This document shows, one piece after another, positions 44,328 to 53,072 of a stretch of 64,000 nucleotides of DNA (position 1 is the first letter of the stretch; every line of letters begins with the position of its first letter). The translations under genes and the position numbers were made by a program. Under the pieces are notes generated by a model. That model was not told the DNA's origin. It searched no databases and was given only the letters and a program-made list of their open reading frames with translations. Source of the DNA: CAYJEQ01 sp964371155 (GTDB lineage: Bacteria; Bacillota; Clostridia; Oscillospirales; Ruminococcaceae); contig CAYJLI010000005.1 of assembly GCA_964371155.1 (NCBI GenBank), forward strand, positions 1 through 64,000, given 5' to 3'.

Positions 44328-45335
44328 TTACAGCACAAACCCAACTTTTTTATACATCTTCTCAACTGTGCGCCCTGCAATATTTCCAGCCTTTTGCGCA
44401 CCGCTTTGATATAGCGATTTTAGGTATTCTTTATCAGCCATTATCGCATTATATTTATCCCTAATCGGGGCAATTTCCGCTATAACAGCCTCGCCCACAG
44501 CTATTTTAAAATCGCCGTAGCCTTTGCCCTCAAAACGCTTTTCTATCGCCTCAAAGCTCTCGCCAGTAATGGCGCTGAGTATCGACATTAAATTATTTAT
44601 CCCCGCTTTGTCCTCACCGTAGCACACCTTTGTGTCGGAGTCGGTCACTGCCCTTTTAAACTTATTCATAATCTGGGCGTCGGTGTCGGTAAGTGTGACA
44701 TATGCATTGCTATTCTCATCGGATTTCGACATCTTCTTCGTAGGCTCTTGCAGTGACATCACCCTTGCGCCAACTTTATTATAATAACCCTCGGGCACGG
44801 TGAACACCTTGCCGTGGTTGTGGTTAAACCTGTTTGCAATGTCCCTTGAAAGCTCTAAATGCTGTCTTTGGTCGTCGCCCACGGGTACAAAATTTGCCTG
44901 ATATAGCAAAATATCCGCCGCCATTAGTGTTGGGTAGGTGAAAAGCCCTGCGTTGATGTTTTCGGGGTGCCTGTCGGACTTATCTTTAAACTGGGTCATC
45001 CTTGAGAGCTCGCCATACTGGGTGTAGCAGTTTAGCACCCATGCACCCTGAGCGTGCGCCGGCACATGGCTTTGGATAAACACCACCGATTTTTCAGGGT
45101 CAACACCGCAGGCAAGCAGCATTGCATAGGCTTCTATTGTTTTTTGCCTGAGTTGTGCTGGCTCTTGGCGAACAGTTATTGCATGCTGATCCACCACGCA
45201 GTATACACAGCGGTAATCGTCCTGCATTTTAACCCAGTTTTTAAGTGCTCCAAGATAATTTCCGAGAGTGAAGCTTCCCGTGGGCTGTATCCCTGAAAAA
45301 ACTATCGGTTTTTTCACCTGTGTATTTTCCTGCAT
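44328..45335 (-). CDS. trpS: Tryptophanyl-tRNA synthetase
   Basis: A 335-residue class I synthetase charging tRNA-Trp. The HIGH-like motif is TGSFTLGNYLGA near residue 16, and the KMSKS loop is KKMSKSDENS near residue 205. VGDDQRQHLELSRDIA is the family tryptophan/ATP-pocket text. Length is normal. AAAGGA is 11 bases before the ATG. I see no T-box in the 160 bases upstream, so regulation by uncharged tRNA is not supported here. Confidence 0.96.
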   Translation of the reverse strand: MQENTQVKKPIVFSGIQPTGSFTLGNYLGALKNWVKMQDDYRCVYCVVDQHAITVRQEPAQLRQKTIEAYAMLLACGVDPEKSVVFIQSHVPAHAQGAWVLNCYTQYGELSRMTQFKDKSDRHPENINAGLFTYPTLMAADILLYQANFVPVGDDQRQHLELSRDIANRFNHNHGKVFTVPEGYYNKVGARVMSLQEPTKKMSKSDENSNAYVTLTDTDAQIMNKFKRAVTDSDTKVCYGEDKAGINNLMSILSAITGESFEAIEKRFEGKGYGDFKIAVGEAVIAEIAPIRDKYNAIMADKEYLKSLYQSGAQKAGNIAGRTVEKMYKKVGFVL

Positions 45336-45440
45336 AATGTAATCATTCCTTTTTTGTGTATTTAAGGTTAGCTAATGGCAGAGCCATCTGGCTACTCAAT
45401 TTCGTCTTATTTTGTATTGCCCTTAATTTCTTGGTTTCTC

Positions 45441-45475
45441 ATAGGGTCACGGGTTGCCATGCCCCTACAAGAAAC
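45441..45475. repeat. REP-like palindromic unit
   Basis: Contains CGGGTTGCCATGCCCCTACA, which closely matches units at 26949-27045 and, inverted, 52933-52962. It lies in the short gap between trpS and the aminotransferase gene. Confidence 0.5.
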
Positions 45476-45498
45476 CATTTCAAATTGTGAAAATACTA

Positions 45499-46683
45499 TT
45501 ATAGGCTTTCTCTTAGTATCTTGCCCACTATTTTTACACCCTCTACTATCTGCTCGTCGCTTGGGGTGGAATAGTTCATTCTAAAGCATTGTGTGCTTAT
45601 CTTTGTGTCTGCAAGGAAGGTGCTTCCAGGCACTGTTGCCACTTTATTATCAAGCATTTTTTCGCAGAGCGCTGGCATGTCTGCACCTTCGGGGAGTGTT
45701 ACCCAAATGAACATACCGCCCTCGGGCTTTGTATACTCCACTTCTGGGAAATGCTCTTTTATTGTGTCCATCATCAGTTTGCATTTTCTGCCGTAGATTT
45801 TGCTGATGCGGCTTATATGATCATCAAAACTGTCACTGCTCATTATGCTGTGGCAGATATGCTGTGCAAGTGTATTTGTATGTACATCTCCGCACTGCTT
45901 TGCAACTACAATTTTAGATATAATTTCATTGTGCGCACAAACAAAACCAACTCTAAGCGCTGGGGATACCATCTTAGAGTAGCTTCCACAATAGATTACG
46001 ATGTCTTCTGTGTCGAAGCTCTTTATGCATGGAAGTGGCTCGCCTGCAAAGCGAAGTACACCGTATGGGTTGTCTTCTATGATAATAATATTGTTTTCTT
46101 TAGCGATTTCGTATAGTGCTTTTCTTTTTTCTAAGCTCATTGTGATACCTGTTGGGTTTTGGAAATTTGGTATTACATAGATTAGCTTAATTCTTTTATT
46201 TTCAGCAATAGCTTTTTTTACACCCTCAATGGAGATACCGTCATTTTCGATTGGTACGCCGATTAAGTTTGCACCATAGGTTCTAAAGGAGTTTAGCGAG
46301 CCGATGAAGGACACACTATCGCAAATAATGCTGTCGCCTGGCTCACAGAACACTTGGCAAGCGAGCTGTATAGCCTGCTGCGCACCGGAAACTGTGATTA
46401 ATTCATCATTTGCACCACCAATATTTTCTTTTTCTTTAAGATATTTTTTTAGTGTTTCCCTAAGAGGTGCGTAGCCCTCTGTTGCAGAATACTGAAGCAT
46501 TGAAATTGGGTTTTCTTCCATAATTTCAGTCATTGCGCCTTTTACCATATCTGTTGGGAATGCGTCTATTGCTGGATTTCCCGAAGCAAATGGGATGATG
46601 CCCGGTTGGCTGGCACGCTTTAGCATTTCACGGATTAGGGAGGGTTTTAGCTCGTCAAAATGGGAGGAAAACTGATAATTCAT
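45499..46683 (-). CDS. PLP-dependent aminotransferase (MocR/2-aminoadipate type)
   Basis: A 394-residue class I aminotransferase. The PLP lysine is in YCGSYSKMVSPALRVGFV; VIPNFQNPTGITMS and IIEDNPYGVLRF give the Asn and Asp/Tyr of the cofactor site, and the substrate Arg lies in FRMNYSTP. The N-terminus (FASGNPAIDAFPTD) is like LysN/2-aminoadipate transaminases and lacks a GntR DNA-binding domain. It transfers amino groups between 2-oxoglutarate and an amino acid, perhaps branched-chain or aromatic products of peptide breakdown. Monocistronic. Confidence 0.88.
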   Translation of the reverse strand: MNYQFSSHFDELKPSLIREMLKRASQPGIIPFASGNPAIDAFPTDMVKGAMTEIMEENPISMLQYSATEGYAPLRETLKKYLKEKENIGGANDELITVSGAQQAIQLACQVFCEPGDSIICDSVSFIGSLNSFRTYGANLIGVPIENDGISIEGVKKAIAENKRIKLIYVIPNFQNPTGITMSLEKRKALYEIAKENNIIIIEDNPYGVLRFAGEPLPCIKSFDTEDIVIYCGSYSKMVSPALRVGFVCAHNEIISKIVVAKQCGDVHTNTLAQHICHSIMSSDSFDDHISRISKIYGRKCKLMMDTIKEHFPEVEYTKPEGGMFIWVTLPEGADMPALCEKMLDNKVATVPGSTFLADTKISTQCFRMNYSTPSDEQIVEGVKIVGKILRESL

Positions 46684-46755
46684 AATATTCTCTACCTTTC
46701 AATTTTTTGTTTTTTTATTTAATATACATAATGTATACATCTGCAAATTGAGTTC

Positions 46756-46789
46756 AGAAGCTCGTAGCCCGATGGGGTTTGGAGCTTCT
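46756..46789 (-). terminator. Hairpin after the K+ transporter gene
   Basis: AGAAGCTC (46756-46763) pairs with GAGCTTCT (46782-46789), with a CCC/GGG inner pairing. It lies in the 174-bp gap between the K+ transporter stop and the aminotransferase start. Confidence 0.5.
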
Positions 46790-46857
46790 TATTTAATTGA
46801 TATTTATTTTAATAGTTAACTCAAATGGGGGCATATTTTAAAAAATGCACTCCACCA

Positions 46858-48225
46858 CTATCCCACAATAATCTGTGCATCGGGTATAATTTCCATCTTG
46901 TTTTTCACACTGCGCATAGCAAGCGAAAGTGCAAATGAAACAGGGCCTACTCGTCCTAAAAACATAAGTAGTATAAATATTATCTTAGCAGGACTATTTG
47001 CAAGGGAAGTAACCCCCACTGAGAGCCCGACCGTTGCAAAGGCGGACACCGATTCAAAGAAGCTGTCTATTCCGCTCACACCCTGAGAGGATAGCATTAC
47101 ATTCACAATCCCTGCCGAAACCGATACCGCTACTATACCTATAACAAGCACTGAAAGCGCTTTGTAAACTTGGTTTTTATTCACCTGTCTTTTTAAAATG
47201 ATGGTGTCGTCATATCCTCTTACTACCGAGACTATTGTCATCACAATAATTGTTGCGGTGGTAATTTTTATACCGCCCCCAGTGGAGCCGGGTGCCGCAC
47301 CTATAAACATTAGTATGGAGCAAAACACCTTTGTAAAGCCATTAAAGGATGCGATGTCCACCGTGTTAAACCCTGCTGTACGGGTGGTTATCGACTGAAA
47401 CATTGCCGCACCGAATTTTGAAGGTGTTGAGAGAGATCCAAGGGTGTAGGGATTATTCCACTCTAAAATGAGTATCCCTAAAAAGCCCGATATAATTAAA
47501 AAGGCTGTTACGCTCAGCACTATTTTAGTGTGAAGGAGCAGCTTTTTTCTCTTTGGATAATTTATTAAATCATTCCACACCACAAATCCCAAACCACCTA
47601 TGATAATTAGCATGCTTATTGTAAAATTCACATTGAAGCTATCGGCGTAATTTACTAAGGAAATATATGCAGTTTCCCTGCCCAGTATATCAAAACCTGC
47701 ATTGCAGAAAGCGGAAATAGCTAAAAATATCGAAATAAATATTCCCTCTCTGCCATATATCGGCACAAAGGTAAAGCTCAGCATTACAGCGCCTATAAGC
47801 TCTATGCATATTGAGGCGGTAACCACAAATCGTATAATTCTGCTCACATCGGCTATCGAAATTGAGTTTATCGACTCCTGTGCAAGCTTCATTCCACGAA
47901 GCCCTAATTTCTTGCCCATTGCTACTGAGAAGAATGTAGTTAATGTTACGAGTCCGAGGCCTCCTATTTGTATTAAGGCGAGGATAACCACCTGCCCGAA
48001 CACCGTCCATTTTGCATAAGTGTCAAACACCACAAGCCCTGTCACGCAGGTTGCTGAAGTGGCGGTAAAAAGTGCGTCTAAAAAATTTGTAAAATTGCCG
48101 TCTTTAGAAGATATCGGCAGAGTGAGAAGTATTGTTCCCACTAAAATAACCATCATAAAACTCAGGGCTATCATTCGTGCAGGAAAAGATAGAAAGCCCT
48201 TGTTTTCTTGCTTTTTAATCGGCAT
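46858..48225 (-). CDS. ktrB: KtrB/TrkH-type potassium transporter
   Basis: A 455-residue membrane protein made of four M1-P-M2 repeats. The pore loops can be read as ATSATCVTGLVVFDT, SAFCNAGFDIL, GAAPGSTGGGIK and ESVSAFATVGLSVGVT, each with the conserved filter glycine. Length fits the KtrB subgroup. It imports K+ with Na+ or H+. A cytoplasmic RCK gating partner (KtrA) is not encoded next to it; the gene stands alone with CGGAG before the ATG. Confidence 0.9.
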   Translation of the reverse strand: MPIKKQENKGFLSFPARMIALSFMMVILVGTILLTLPISSKDGNFTNFLDALFTATSATCVTGLVVFDTYAKWTVFGQVVILALIQIGGLGLVTLTTFFSVAMGKKLGLRGMKLAQESINSISIADVSRIIRFVVTASICIELIGAVMLSFTFVPIYGREGIFISIFLAISAFCNAGFDILGRETAYISLVNYADSFNVNFTISMLIIIGGLGFVVWNDLINYPKRKKLLLHTKIVLSVTAFLIISGFLGILILEWNNPYTLGSLSTPSKFGAAMFQSITTRTAGFNTVDIASFNGFTKVFCSILMFIGAAPGSTGGGIKITTATIIVMTIVSVVRGYDDTIILKRQVNKNQVYKALSVLVIGIVAVSVSAGIVNVMLSSQGVSGIDSFFESVSAFATVGLSVGVTSLANSPAKIIFILLMFLGRVGPVSFALSLAMRSVKNKMEIIPDAQIIVG

Positions 48226-48267
48226 AAATTTTCTCCGTTGTTTCCATCATTTGTAAAGCACAAAAAA

Positions 48268-48690
48268 TTAAATTCCACCAATTGCCTTTAGATGTGTTCT
48301 TGCTTTGTTGATTAGAAATTTATCGTTTCTGAAAGTAACAACTTTATGTGCATCGACAAACGGTACCCAGCGTATCTCGCTTATCTCTTCTTCTTGCATT
48401 TTTGTATTTCCATCATGGGTGTATCCAAAAAAATATACGACTTGTTTTCTCACATTGGGCTTTGGGAAGTATTCCACGCTCTGCCTAAATCCGTCAAAAA
48501 GCTCTATTGAAAGCCCTGTTTCTTCCTTAACTTCCCTCAGTGCGGTCTGCACTTCGGTTTCGCCTTCTTCAACATGCCCTTTCGGAAATGACCAATGCCC
48601 ACCATATTTATGTTTTAATAGAAGCATTTCATAGTCTTCGCCACTTTTGCGCACTATGAGTGCCCCACATGATTTTTCAAATTTCATCAT
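48268..48690 (-). CDS. Nudix hydrolase (Ap4A hydrolase-like)
   Basis: A 140-residue Nudix protein. The 23-residue box is complete from GHVEEG through REVKEETGL (G-x5-E-x7-REVxEETG). The preceding KHKYGGHWSFPKGH resembles bacterial and eukaryotic diadenosine tetraphosphate hydrolases. It likely cleaves dinucleoside polyphosphates or oxidised nucleotides. It lies 42 bases upstream of the K+ transporter gene on the same strand and could share its transcript. Confidence 0.9.
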   Translation of the reverse strand: MMKFEKSCGALIVRKSGEDYEMLLLKHKYGGHWSFPKGHVEEGETEVQTALREVKEETGLSIELFDGFRQSVEYFPKPNVRKQVVYFFGYTHDGNTKMQEEEISEIRWVPFVDAHKVVTFRNDKFLINKARTHLKAIGGI

Positions 48691-48935
48691 TCACCTCACT
48701 GTTTTGACCTATCCTGACAGCATTTACCCTTAAAAGGTGGCTGCCAAACATCTTAAAGGCAAGATAGCCTTCTTAATTCTAAGTAGTAGTATACCACCTT
48801 TGGTTAAATTTTAAAAGAGGTAAAATTTAATTTAATGCATTTAATGGGTATATTTACATTAATATTCAATAGCGTTTTGTATATCACGGCAAAAATATTA
48901 CTTTTTGTATATTTAATTACATCGAAATGTCCCAA

Positions 48936-48962
48936 AATGGCGCAATGGAATTGGGCGCCATT
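48936..48962. other. Inverted repeat before the thiT promoter
   Basis: AATGGCG (48936-48942) and CGCCATT (48956-48962) are 13 bases apart, about 26 bp before the -35 box of the thiT promoter. It may be an upstream regulator site or the end of the adjacent AT-rich spacer. Nothing else is seen in 48691-48935 beyond AT-rich sequence. Confidence 0.3.
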
Positions 48963-48987
48963 ATCCACACTCGGCAATCAAAACTGC

Positions 48988-49016
48988 TTGACAATTTTAG
49001 CCAATAATATTATAAT
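48988..49016 (+). promoter_or_regulatory. Consensus sigma-A promoter of thiT
   Basis: TTGACA (48988-48993), 17-bp spacer, TATAAT (49011-49016): a full consensus. Transcription should start near 49023, just before the riboswitch. Confidence 0.85.
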
Positions 49017-49032
49017 GGCAGTGGATAAAAGA

Positions 49033-49122
49033 TGGGGAGCTGAGTTTAACTTGGCTGAGAGTCACCGTGAATATCGGTGTAACCCTTAGACCTGATCCGG
49101 GTAATGCCGGCGTAGGAAGAAT
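49033..49122 (+). ncRNA. TPP riboswitch (THI element)
   Basis: Contains the conserved pieces of the thiamine pyrophosphate aptamer in order: GGGGAGCTGAG, GGCTGAGAG, ACCCTTAGACCTGATCCGGG and TAATGCCGGCGTAGGAA. A variable stem (CACCGTGAATATCGGTG) is in the expected place. It is followed after about 70 bases by thiT, whose ribosome binding site or transcription it should shut off when TPP is abundant. Confidence 0.95.
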
Positions 49123-49194
49123 ATTTAGTGTATCTTTCTTTGCTGTTGTGTATTGCCTACACAACTTTTTTTATTTTACGGAGGAATTTTACAG

Positions 49195-49767
49195 ATGACA
49201 CAAAAAGCAAAAAACAGAAGACTCACCGAAAGTGCTATGATGATTGCACTTGCAACTGTACTAAGCTTTGTGCAGTTTGCCGCACCTTGGGCTAATGGTG
49301 GCTCAATAACACTCTTTTCGATGGTACCAATTGCCCTCGTCGCCTATAAATATGGCGTAACTTGGGGAATTTTCACCGGTATGACACATGGACTTTTGCA
49401 GATGCTAATAGGCATTGGTGGCCTCAGAGGAATTGATCTCACCACATTTATTGCGGCGGTTTTCCTCGATTATATCATTGCATTTGGCGCTTTAGGCCTT
49501 GCAGGCATCACAAAAAATAGCAAAAACCCCAGCGCTTTGGGATTTGCAGCAGGTGCATTTATAGGCGGACTTGGCAGATTTGTTTGCCATTTTCTTTCTG
49601 GATTTTTACTCTGGGGCTCTATTGCAAACGACGGCTTTGCCGCAGTGGCATTCTCATTCACATACAATGTGAGCTACATGGGGCCTGAGATTTTTATCAC
49701 CACACTCGGTGCAGTTTTATGCGCACCAATATTAAAATCTGCTATGGCAAAAACACAGCTTGCATAG
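49195..49767 (+). CDS. thiT: Thiamine ECF transporter S-component ThiT
   Basis: A 190-residue membrane protein with six helices. The family signatures are ALATVLSFVQF, GGSITLFSMVPI (thiamine-pocket region) and the long loop region with GRFVCHFLSGFLLWG; ends with two C-terminal helices. It captures thiamine and needs a shared energising module (EcfA, EcfA', EcfT), which is not in this window. I start at 49195 because CGGAGG lies 10 bases before it; the upstream start at 49153 is inside the leader. Expression is controlled by the TPP riboswitch. It ends at the hairpin at 49799. Confidence 0.93.
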   Translation: MTQKAKNRRLTESAMMIALATVLSFVQFAAPWANGGSITLFSMVPIALVAYKYGVTWGIFTGMTHGLLQMLIGIGGLRGIDLTTFIAAVFLDYIIAFGALGLAGITKNSKNPSALGFAAGAFIGGLGRFVCHFLSGFLLWGSIANDGFAAVAFSFTYNVSYMGPEIFITTLGAVLCAPILKSAMAKTQLA

Positions 49768-49798
49768 CACTTAAATTTGATTATTTCTTTCTTCCTTC

Positions 49799-49842
49799 GG
49801 GGTGCTCGGTACTTAAACGCCGAGTGCCCCTTCCTATTTTTC
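49799..49842 (+). terminator. Terminator after thiT
   Basis: GGGGTGCTCGG pairs with CCGAGTGCCCC (49820-49830), with a two-base internal mismatch, and is followed by TTCCTATTTTTC. Confidence 0.7.
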
Positions 49843-49916
49843 TGCGCTTTGTGTAGGATATTCTATGGGCTTGCCCCATCCCAAAGCATCAAATTTTATT
49901 GCATAGCCACAGCAAA

Positions 49917-49962
49917 AAACCTCGAATTTACGCACTAATTGCAATGCATAAATTCGAGGTTT
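49917..49962 (-). terminator. Terminator after the cysteine desulfurase gene
   Basis: AAACCTCGAATTTA (49917-49930) and TAAATTCGAGGTTT (49949-49962) form a perfect 14-bp stem. On the minus strand it is followed by a T-run, a classic intrinsic terminator 16 bases after the stop codon. Confidence 0.85.
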
Positions 49963-49977
49963 TAATTTAATCTTATC

Positions 49978-51165
49978 TTATTCGTAGCTCTCTCCTGCCA
50001 CTATCTTCTCCCAGATAGGTGACATAGATCTTAGCTTTTCTATTATCTCAGGAAGTGTTTTTATAACATAGTCAATTTCTTCTTCGGTGTTGTATTTGCC
50101 CACCGATAGTCTGAGTGAACCATGCGCCACGGTGTGTGTTCTACCTATTGCCATGAGTACATGGCTTGGGTCGAGTGAGCCGGAGGTGCAAGCAGAGCCG
50201 GAAGATGCTGCTATTCCCTTCATGTCGAGCATTAGAAGAAGTGCTTCTCCCTCAACTCCCTCAAAGGATAGATTGCAAATTGTGGGTAATCTATGTTCAC
50301 GGCTTCCGTTTAAATAGCTGTGTGGGATTTGCGTGAGCGAGTCTATCAGCTTATCGGTTAGGGCTTTTTTGGCTGCGTAGCTCTCTTCAAAGTTTTCATA
50401 CGCATCTTCCATAGCCTGTCCAAGTGCAACGATACTTGCCACATTTTCAGTGCCTGCACGCTTGCTCATTTCCTGTGCGCCACCGTCCATAAATGTATCG
50501 ATTCTCACACCTTTTCTGATGTAGAGCGCCCCAACGCCCTTTGGTGCATGAATTTTATGGCCTGTGAGTGCAAGCATATCAATATTTTGCTCTTGTACAT
50601 CGATTTTTACATTGCCTATCGCCTGTACTGCATCGGTGTGAAATAGCACGCCTTTTTCTCTGCACACCTTGCCTATTTCGGCAATTGGAAGCACTGTGCC
50701 TATTTCATTATTTGCATATATTAAAGAAACAAGTGCTGTTTTATCCGTTATTGCATTTGCCACATCTTCAGCGGTTATTAGTCCCTCGGAGTTTACAGGC
50801 AGGTATGTTACCTCAAAACCCTGCTTTTCAAGTGCTTCCATTGTGTGGGACACTGCATGGTGCTCAAAATTTGTGGTGATGAGATGGGTTTTGCCTTTTT
50901 TGCGCATCGCATATGCGCCGCCTTTAATCGCCCAGTTGTCCGACTCTGTTCCGCATCCTGTAAAATATATTTCAGATGGCTGTGCACCCAAAGCTTTTGC
51001 AACTTTAGCCCTTGCTTTTTCAAGCTCTACTTTTGATTCTCTGCCTAATTTATAAACGCTCGACGCATTTCCATACGCTTCAGCATAGAATGGCAACATT
51101 GCATTTAGCACTGACTGAGAAACTTTCGTGGTTGCTGAGTTGTCTAAGTAAACAAGTTTATCCAT
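49978..51165 (-). CDS. Cysteine desulfurase (NifS/IscS family)
   Basis: A 395-residue PLP enzyme that takes sulfur from cysteine for Fe-S clusters, thiolated tRNA or thiamine. The N-terminus VYLDNSATTKVS, the PLP lysine in ALTGHKIHAPKGVG and the sulfur-carrying Cys in SGSACTSGSLDPSHVL are all present. The loop and length are of the group I (IscS/NifS) type. No IscU scaffold or IscR follows, so a partner must be encoded elsewhere. I start at 51165 because GGAG lies 7 bases before; the start at 51186 lacks a site. Confidence 0.93.
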   Translation of the reverse strand: MDKLVYLDNSATTKVSQSVLNAMLPFYAEAYGNASSVYKLGRESKVELEKARAKVAKALGAQPSEIYFTGCGTESDNWAIKGGAYAMRKKGKTHLITTNFEHHAVSHTMEALEKQGFEVTYLPVNSEGLITAEDVANAITDKTALVSLIYANNEIGTVLPIAEIGKVCREKGVLFHTDAVQAIGNVKIDVQEQNIDMLALTGHKIHAPKGVGALYIRKGVRIDTFMDGGAQEMSKRAGTENVASIVALGQAMEDAYENFEESYAAKKALTDKLIDSLTQIPHSYLNGSREHRLPTICNLSFEGVEGEALLLMLDMKGIAASSGSACTSGSLDPSHVLMAIGRTHTVAHGSLRLSVGKYNTEEEIDYVIKTLPEIIEKLRSMSPIWEKIVAGESYE

Positions 51166-51314
51166 TTTTTTACTCCATTCCGCCATATTGGCATGGCTTT
51201 ATTAATTCTCAAGAGATTTTTTGTTATTTTCCCTTTTTCAACTGATATTATACACTCTTTTCGTATACTTTTCAATAGGGAAATTAATTTTTTAGAAAAT
51301 ATAATAAAAACCGC

Positions 51315-52682
51315 TTATATCTTCATTAAATTTTCTACCGCAGTAATTATAATTTCCAGTCCATTAAGGAGTGTATCTTTTCTCACACCCTCATTTGCAC
51401 CATGTGCTGTACCAACAAAATCGGGATGGGTTATATCCCTAACATCGGGGCCAAATGCCACCGCTTTTGGGAAATGCCTTGCATATGTGCCGCCGCTAAT
51501 TGTATATGGGGTGCCGTCCTTGCCGGTGATGTCGGTGTAGGCTTTTGTGAGTGCTGCAATTTCGGGGAGTGTTGGCTCTAAATAAAATGGCTCGTCCATC
51601 ATGATGCAGGCAGATTTTGCACCAACTTCCGCCACCGCTTTTTCTATTTTTTCTCCAACCCATGCGCCGTTTACCTTTGCGGGGAAACGGATATTTACAT
51701 TTTGGCTTATTTTTTTACCATCGGTTTTTATCATACAACCAACACAGCTAAGTGGTGTAAATACATCGTCCACGCAGTCCATGCCAATGAGTTTACCGCT
51801 TGTATCTGAATGTATTCTGCCCAGTAGGTCAAAATAGGCTTCGTCCTCTTTCTTTATCAGCTTATTATCTATTAAATATGCCACAAGTTTTGCAATGGCG
51901 TTCACAGTATTATCGGGGAATGCCGCATGTCCGCCCTTTCCGCTCGCCATAAGTTTTATGCCGTCGGCGGTTTTGCTTACTTTTACATACTCGGTATCTA
52001 AAAGATTTTCTGCCTCCGCCTTTATTACTGCCTCGGCTCTGTCCGGCACTAAATTTGCGGCTGTGCCTGCGTTTATGCTGATGATATTGCTGTTTGGAGA
52101 GAGCTCTCCTATCAAATCAAATCCTGCAATCCCCTTTTCACCACAGCAGACGGGGAAGCTTGAGTCGGGTGAAAAAGCGAAATCCGGCGCTTTATTATTT
52201 TTTAAATAATGCACTATATCACTCATTCCCCTCTCTTCGTCGGTACCAAAGAGTGCTTTTAATGTGTGGGGGAGTTTTTCGCCTTTTTCTTTAAAATATT
52301 TCATCAGGTAAAGGCAGATTATCGAGGGGCCTTTATTGTCGATTACACCCCTGCCCAAGAGATAACCCTCTCTTTCGGTGAGGAGGAATGGGTCATTGTC
52401 CCAACCATTGCCTACGGGCACTATATCCAAATGGGTAATGGTGGCTATTTCCTTTTCGCTTTCACCCTCTATATATGCATAACAAACACGATTATCGCAG
52501 TTTCCCACTGAGAGCCCCATTTCCTGTGCCCTTTTCATCATGAAGTCAATCGCTTTTTTATTGCCCTCTCCATAGGGTGCATCAGCGGTGGCTTCACTTG
52601 CCACGCTGTCTATCGCTATCAGTGATTTTAAATCTGCTAAAAAACCTGCTTCGTTTGCCTTTATAAATTCTTTTATGTTCAT
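51315..52682 (-). CDS. M20 dipeptidase, PepV/Sapep-like
   Basis: A 455-residue dizinc dipeptidase. Ligand motifs: His and Asp in ITHLDIVPVG, bridging Asp in GRGVIDNKGPS, catalytic Glu pair in FGTDEERG, Asp in FSPDSSFPV and a late His in GTAHGANEGV. The residues around GDPF and the long inserted lid domain match PepV. It breaks dipeptides released by the endo- and aminopeptidases of the island at 27-41 kb. GGAGG precedes the ATG. It is 150 bp upstream of the cysteine desulfurase gene on the same strand. Confidence 0.92.
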   Translation of the reverse strand: MNIKEFIKANEAGFLADLKSLIAIDSVASEATADAPYGEGNKKAIDFMMKRAQEMGLSVGNCDNRVCYAYIEGESEKEIATITHLDIVPVGNGWDNDPFLLTEREGYLLGRGVIDNKGPSIICLYLMKYFKEKGEKLPHTLKALFGTDEERGMSDIVHYLKNNKAPDFAFSPDSSFPVCCGEKGIAGFDLIGELSPNSNIISINAGTAANLVPDRAEAVIKAEAENLLDTEYVKVSKTADGIKLMASGKGGHAAFPDNTVNAIAKLVAYLIDNKLIKKEDEAYFDLLGRIHSDTSGKLIGMDCVDDVFTPLSCVGCMIKTDGKKISQNVNIRFPAKVNGAWVGEKIEKAVAEVGAKSACIMMDEPFYLEPTLPEIAALTKAYTDITGKDGTPYTISGGTYARHFPKAVAFGPDVRDITHPDFVGTAHGANEGVRKDTLLNGLEIIITAVENLMKI

Positions 52683-52720
52683 ATGAGTATCCTCCTTTTT
52701 TTATGATTATAACATAGAAT

Positions 52721-52975
52721 ATAGTGAAAAGTGAATAGTGAAAAATGAAAAGTTATGGGGTTTCGCCGCCTGCGAAACAAAATAAAGTTTTACTCGATTT
52801 TTTACAAAAAATCGTGGGGCGTGGGGCAAAGCCCCATAAATGGAAAGGCGAAGCCGAGAAAAGAATATAGCGATTTTTGCAAAGCAAAAGAGCGGAGATT
52901 ATATAGAATTTTAAATGCTGTGGGAAATCCCATTGTAGGGACATGGGTTGCCCGAGGATTAAGCAGAATTTAAAA
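52721..52975 (+). repeat. Composite interspersed repeat, copy C
   Basis: Modules in order: TAGTGAAAAGTG edge, TTTTACTCGATTTTTTAC core, GGGGCAAAGCCCC palindrome, GGCGAAGCC, a GCAAAGCAAAAGAGCGGAGA segment and a REP-like tail (GTAGGGACATGGGTTGCCCG). In the matching spot where copy D leads to an ATG, this copy has ATAG and no gene. It fills the 390-bp gap after the PepV-like gene. Confidence 0.75.
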
Positions 52976-53005
52976 CAACATAAAAACATTTCCCGAAAAA
53001 CAAAA

Positions 53006-53042
53006 CATCCCCCAACAAAGGCTTTCGCCGATGTCGGGGGTG
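53006..53042 (-). terminator. Terminator after the beta-propeller gene
   Basis: Imperfect hairpin (ACCCCCGACATCGGC / GCCTTTGTTGGGGGAT on the minus strand) with a GAAA loop, followed by TTTTGTTTTT. It lies about 30 bases after the stop codon. Confidence 0.75.
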
Positions 53043-53072
53043 CTTTGAAAAAAAATGTTTAAGAAATTAGCA

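Noticed and set aside
45336..45498. T-box leader before trpS
   Set aside because: The gap is only about 160 bp, part of it is a REP unit, and no TGGNACCGCG-like box or stem I is seen.
46858..48225. A KtrA or TrkA gating subunit next to the K+ transporter
   Set aside because: The neighbouring genes are an aminotransferase and a Nudix hydrolase; no RCK domain is encoded on either side.
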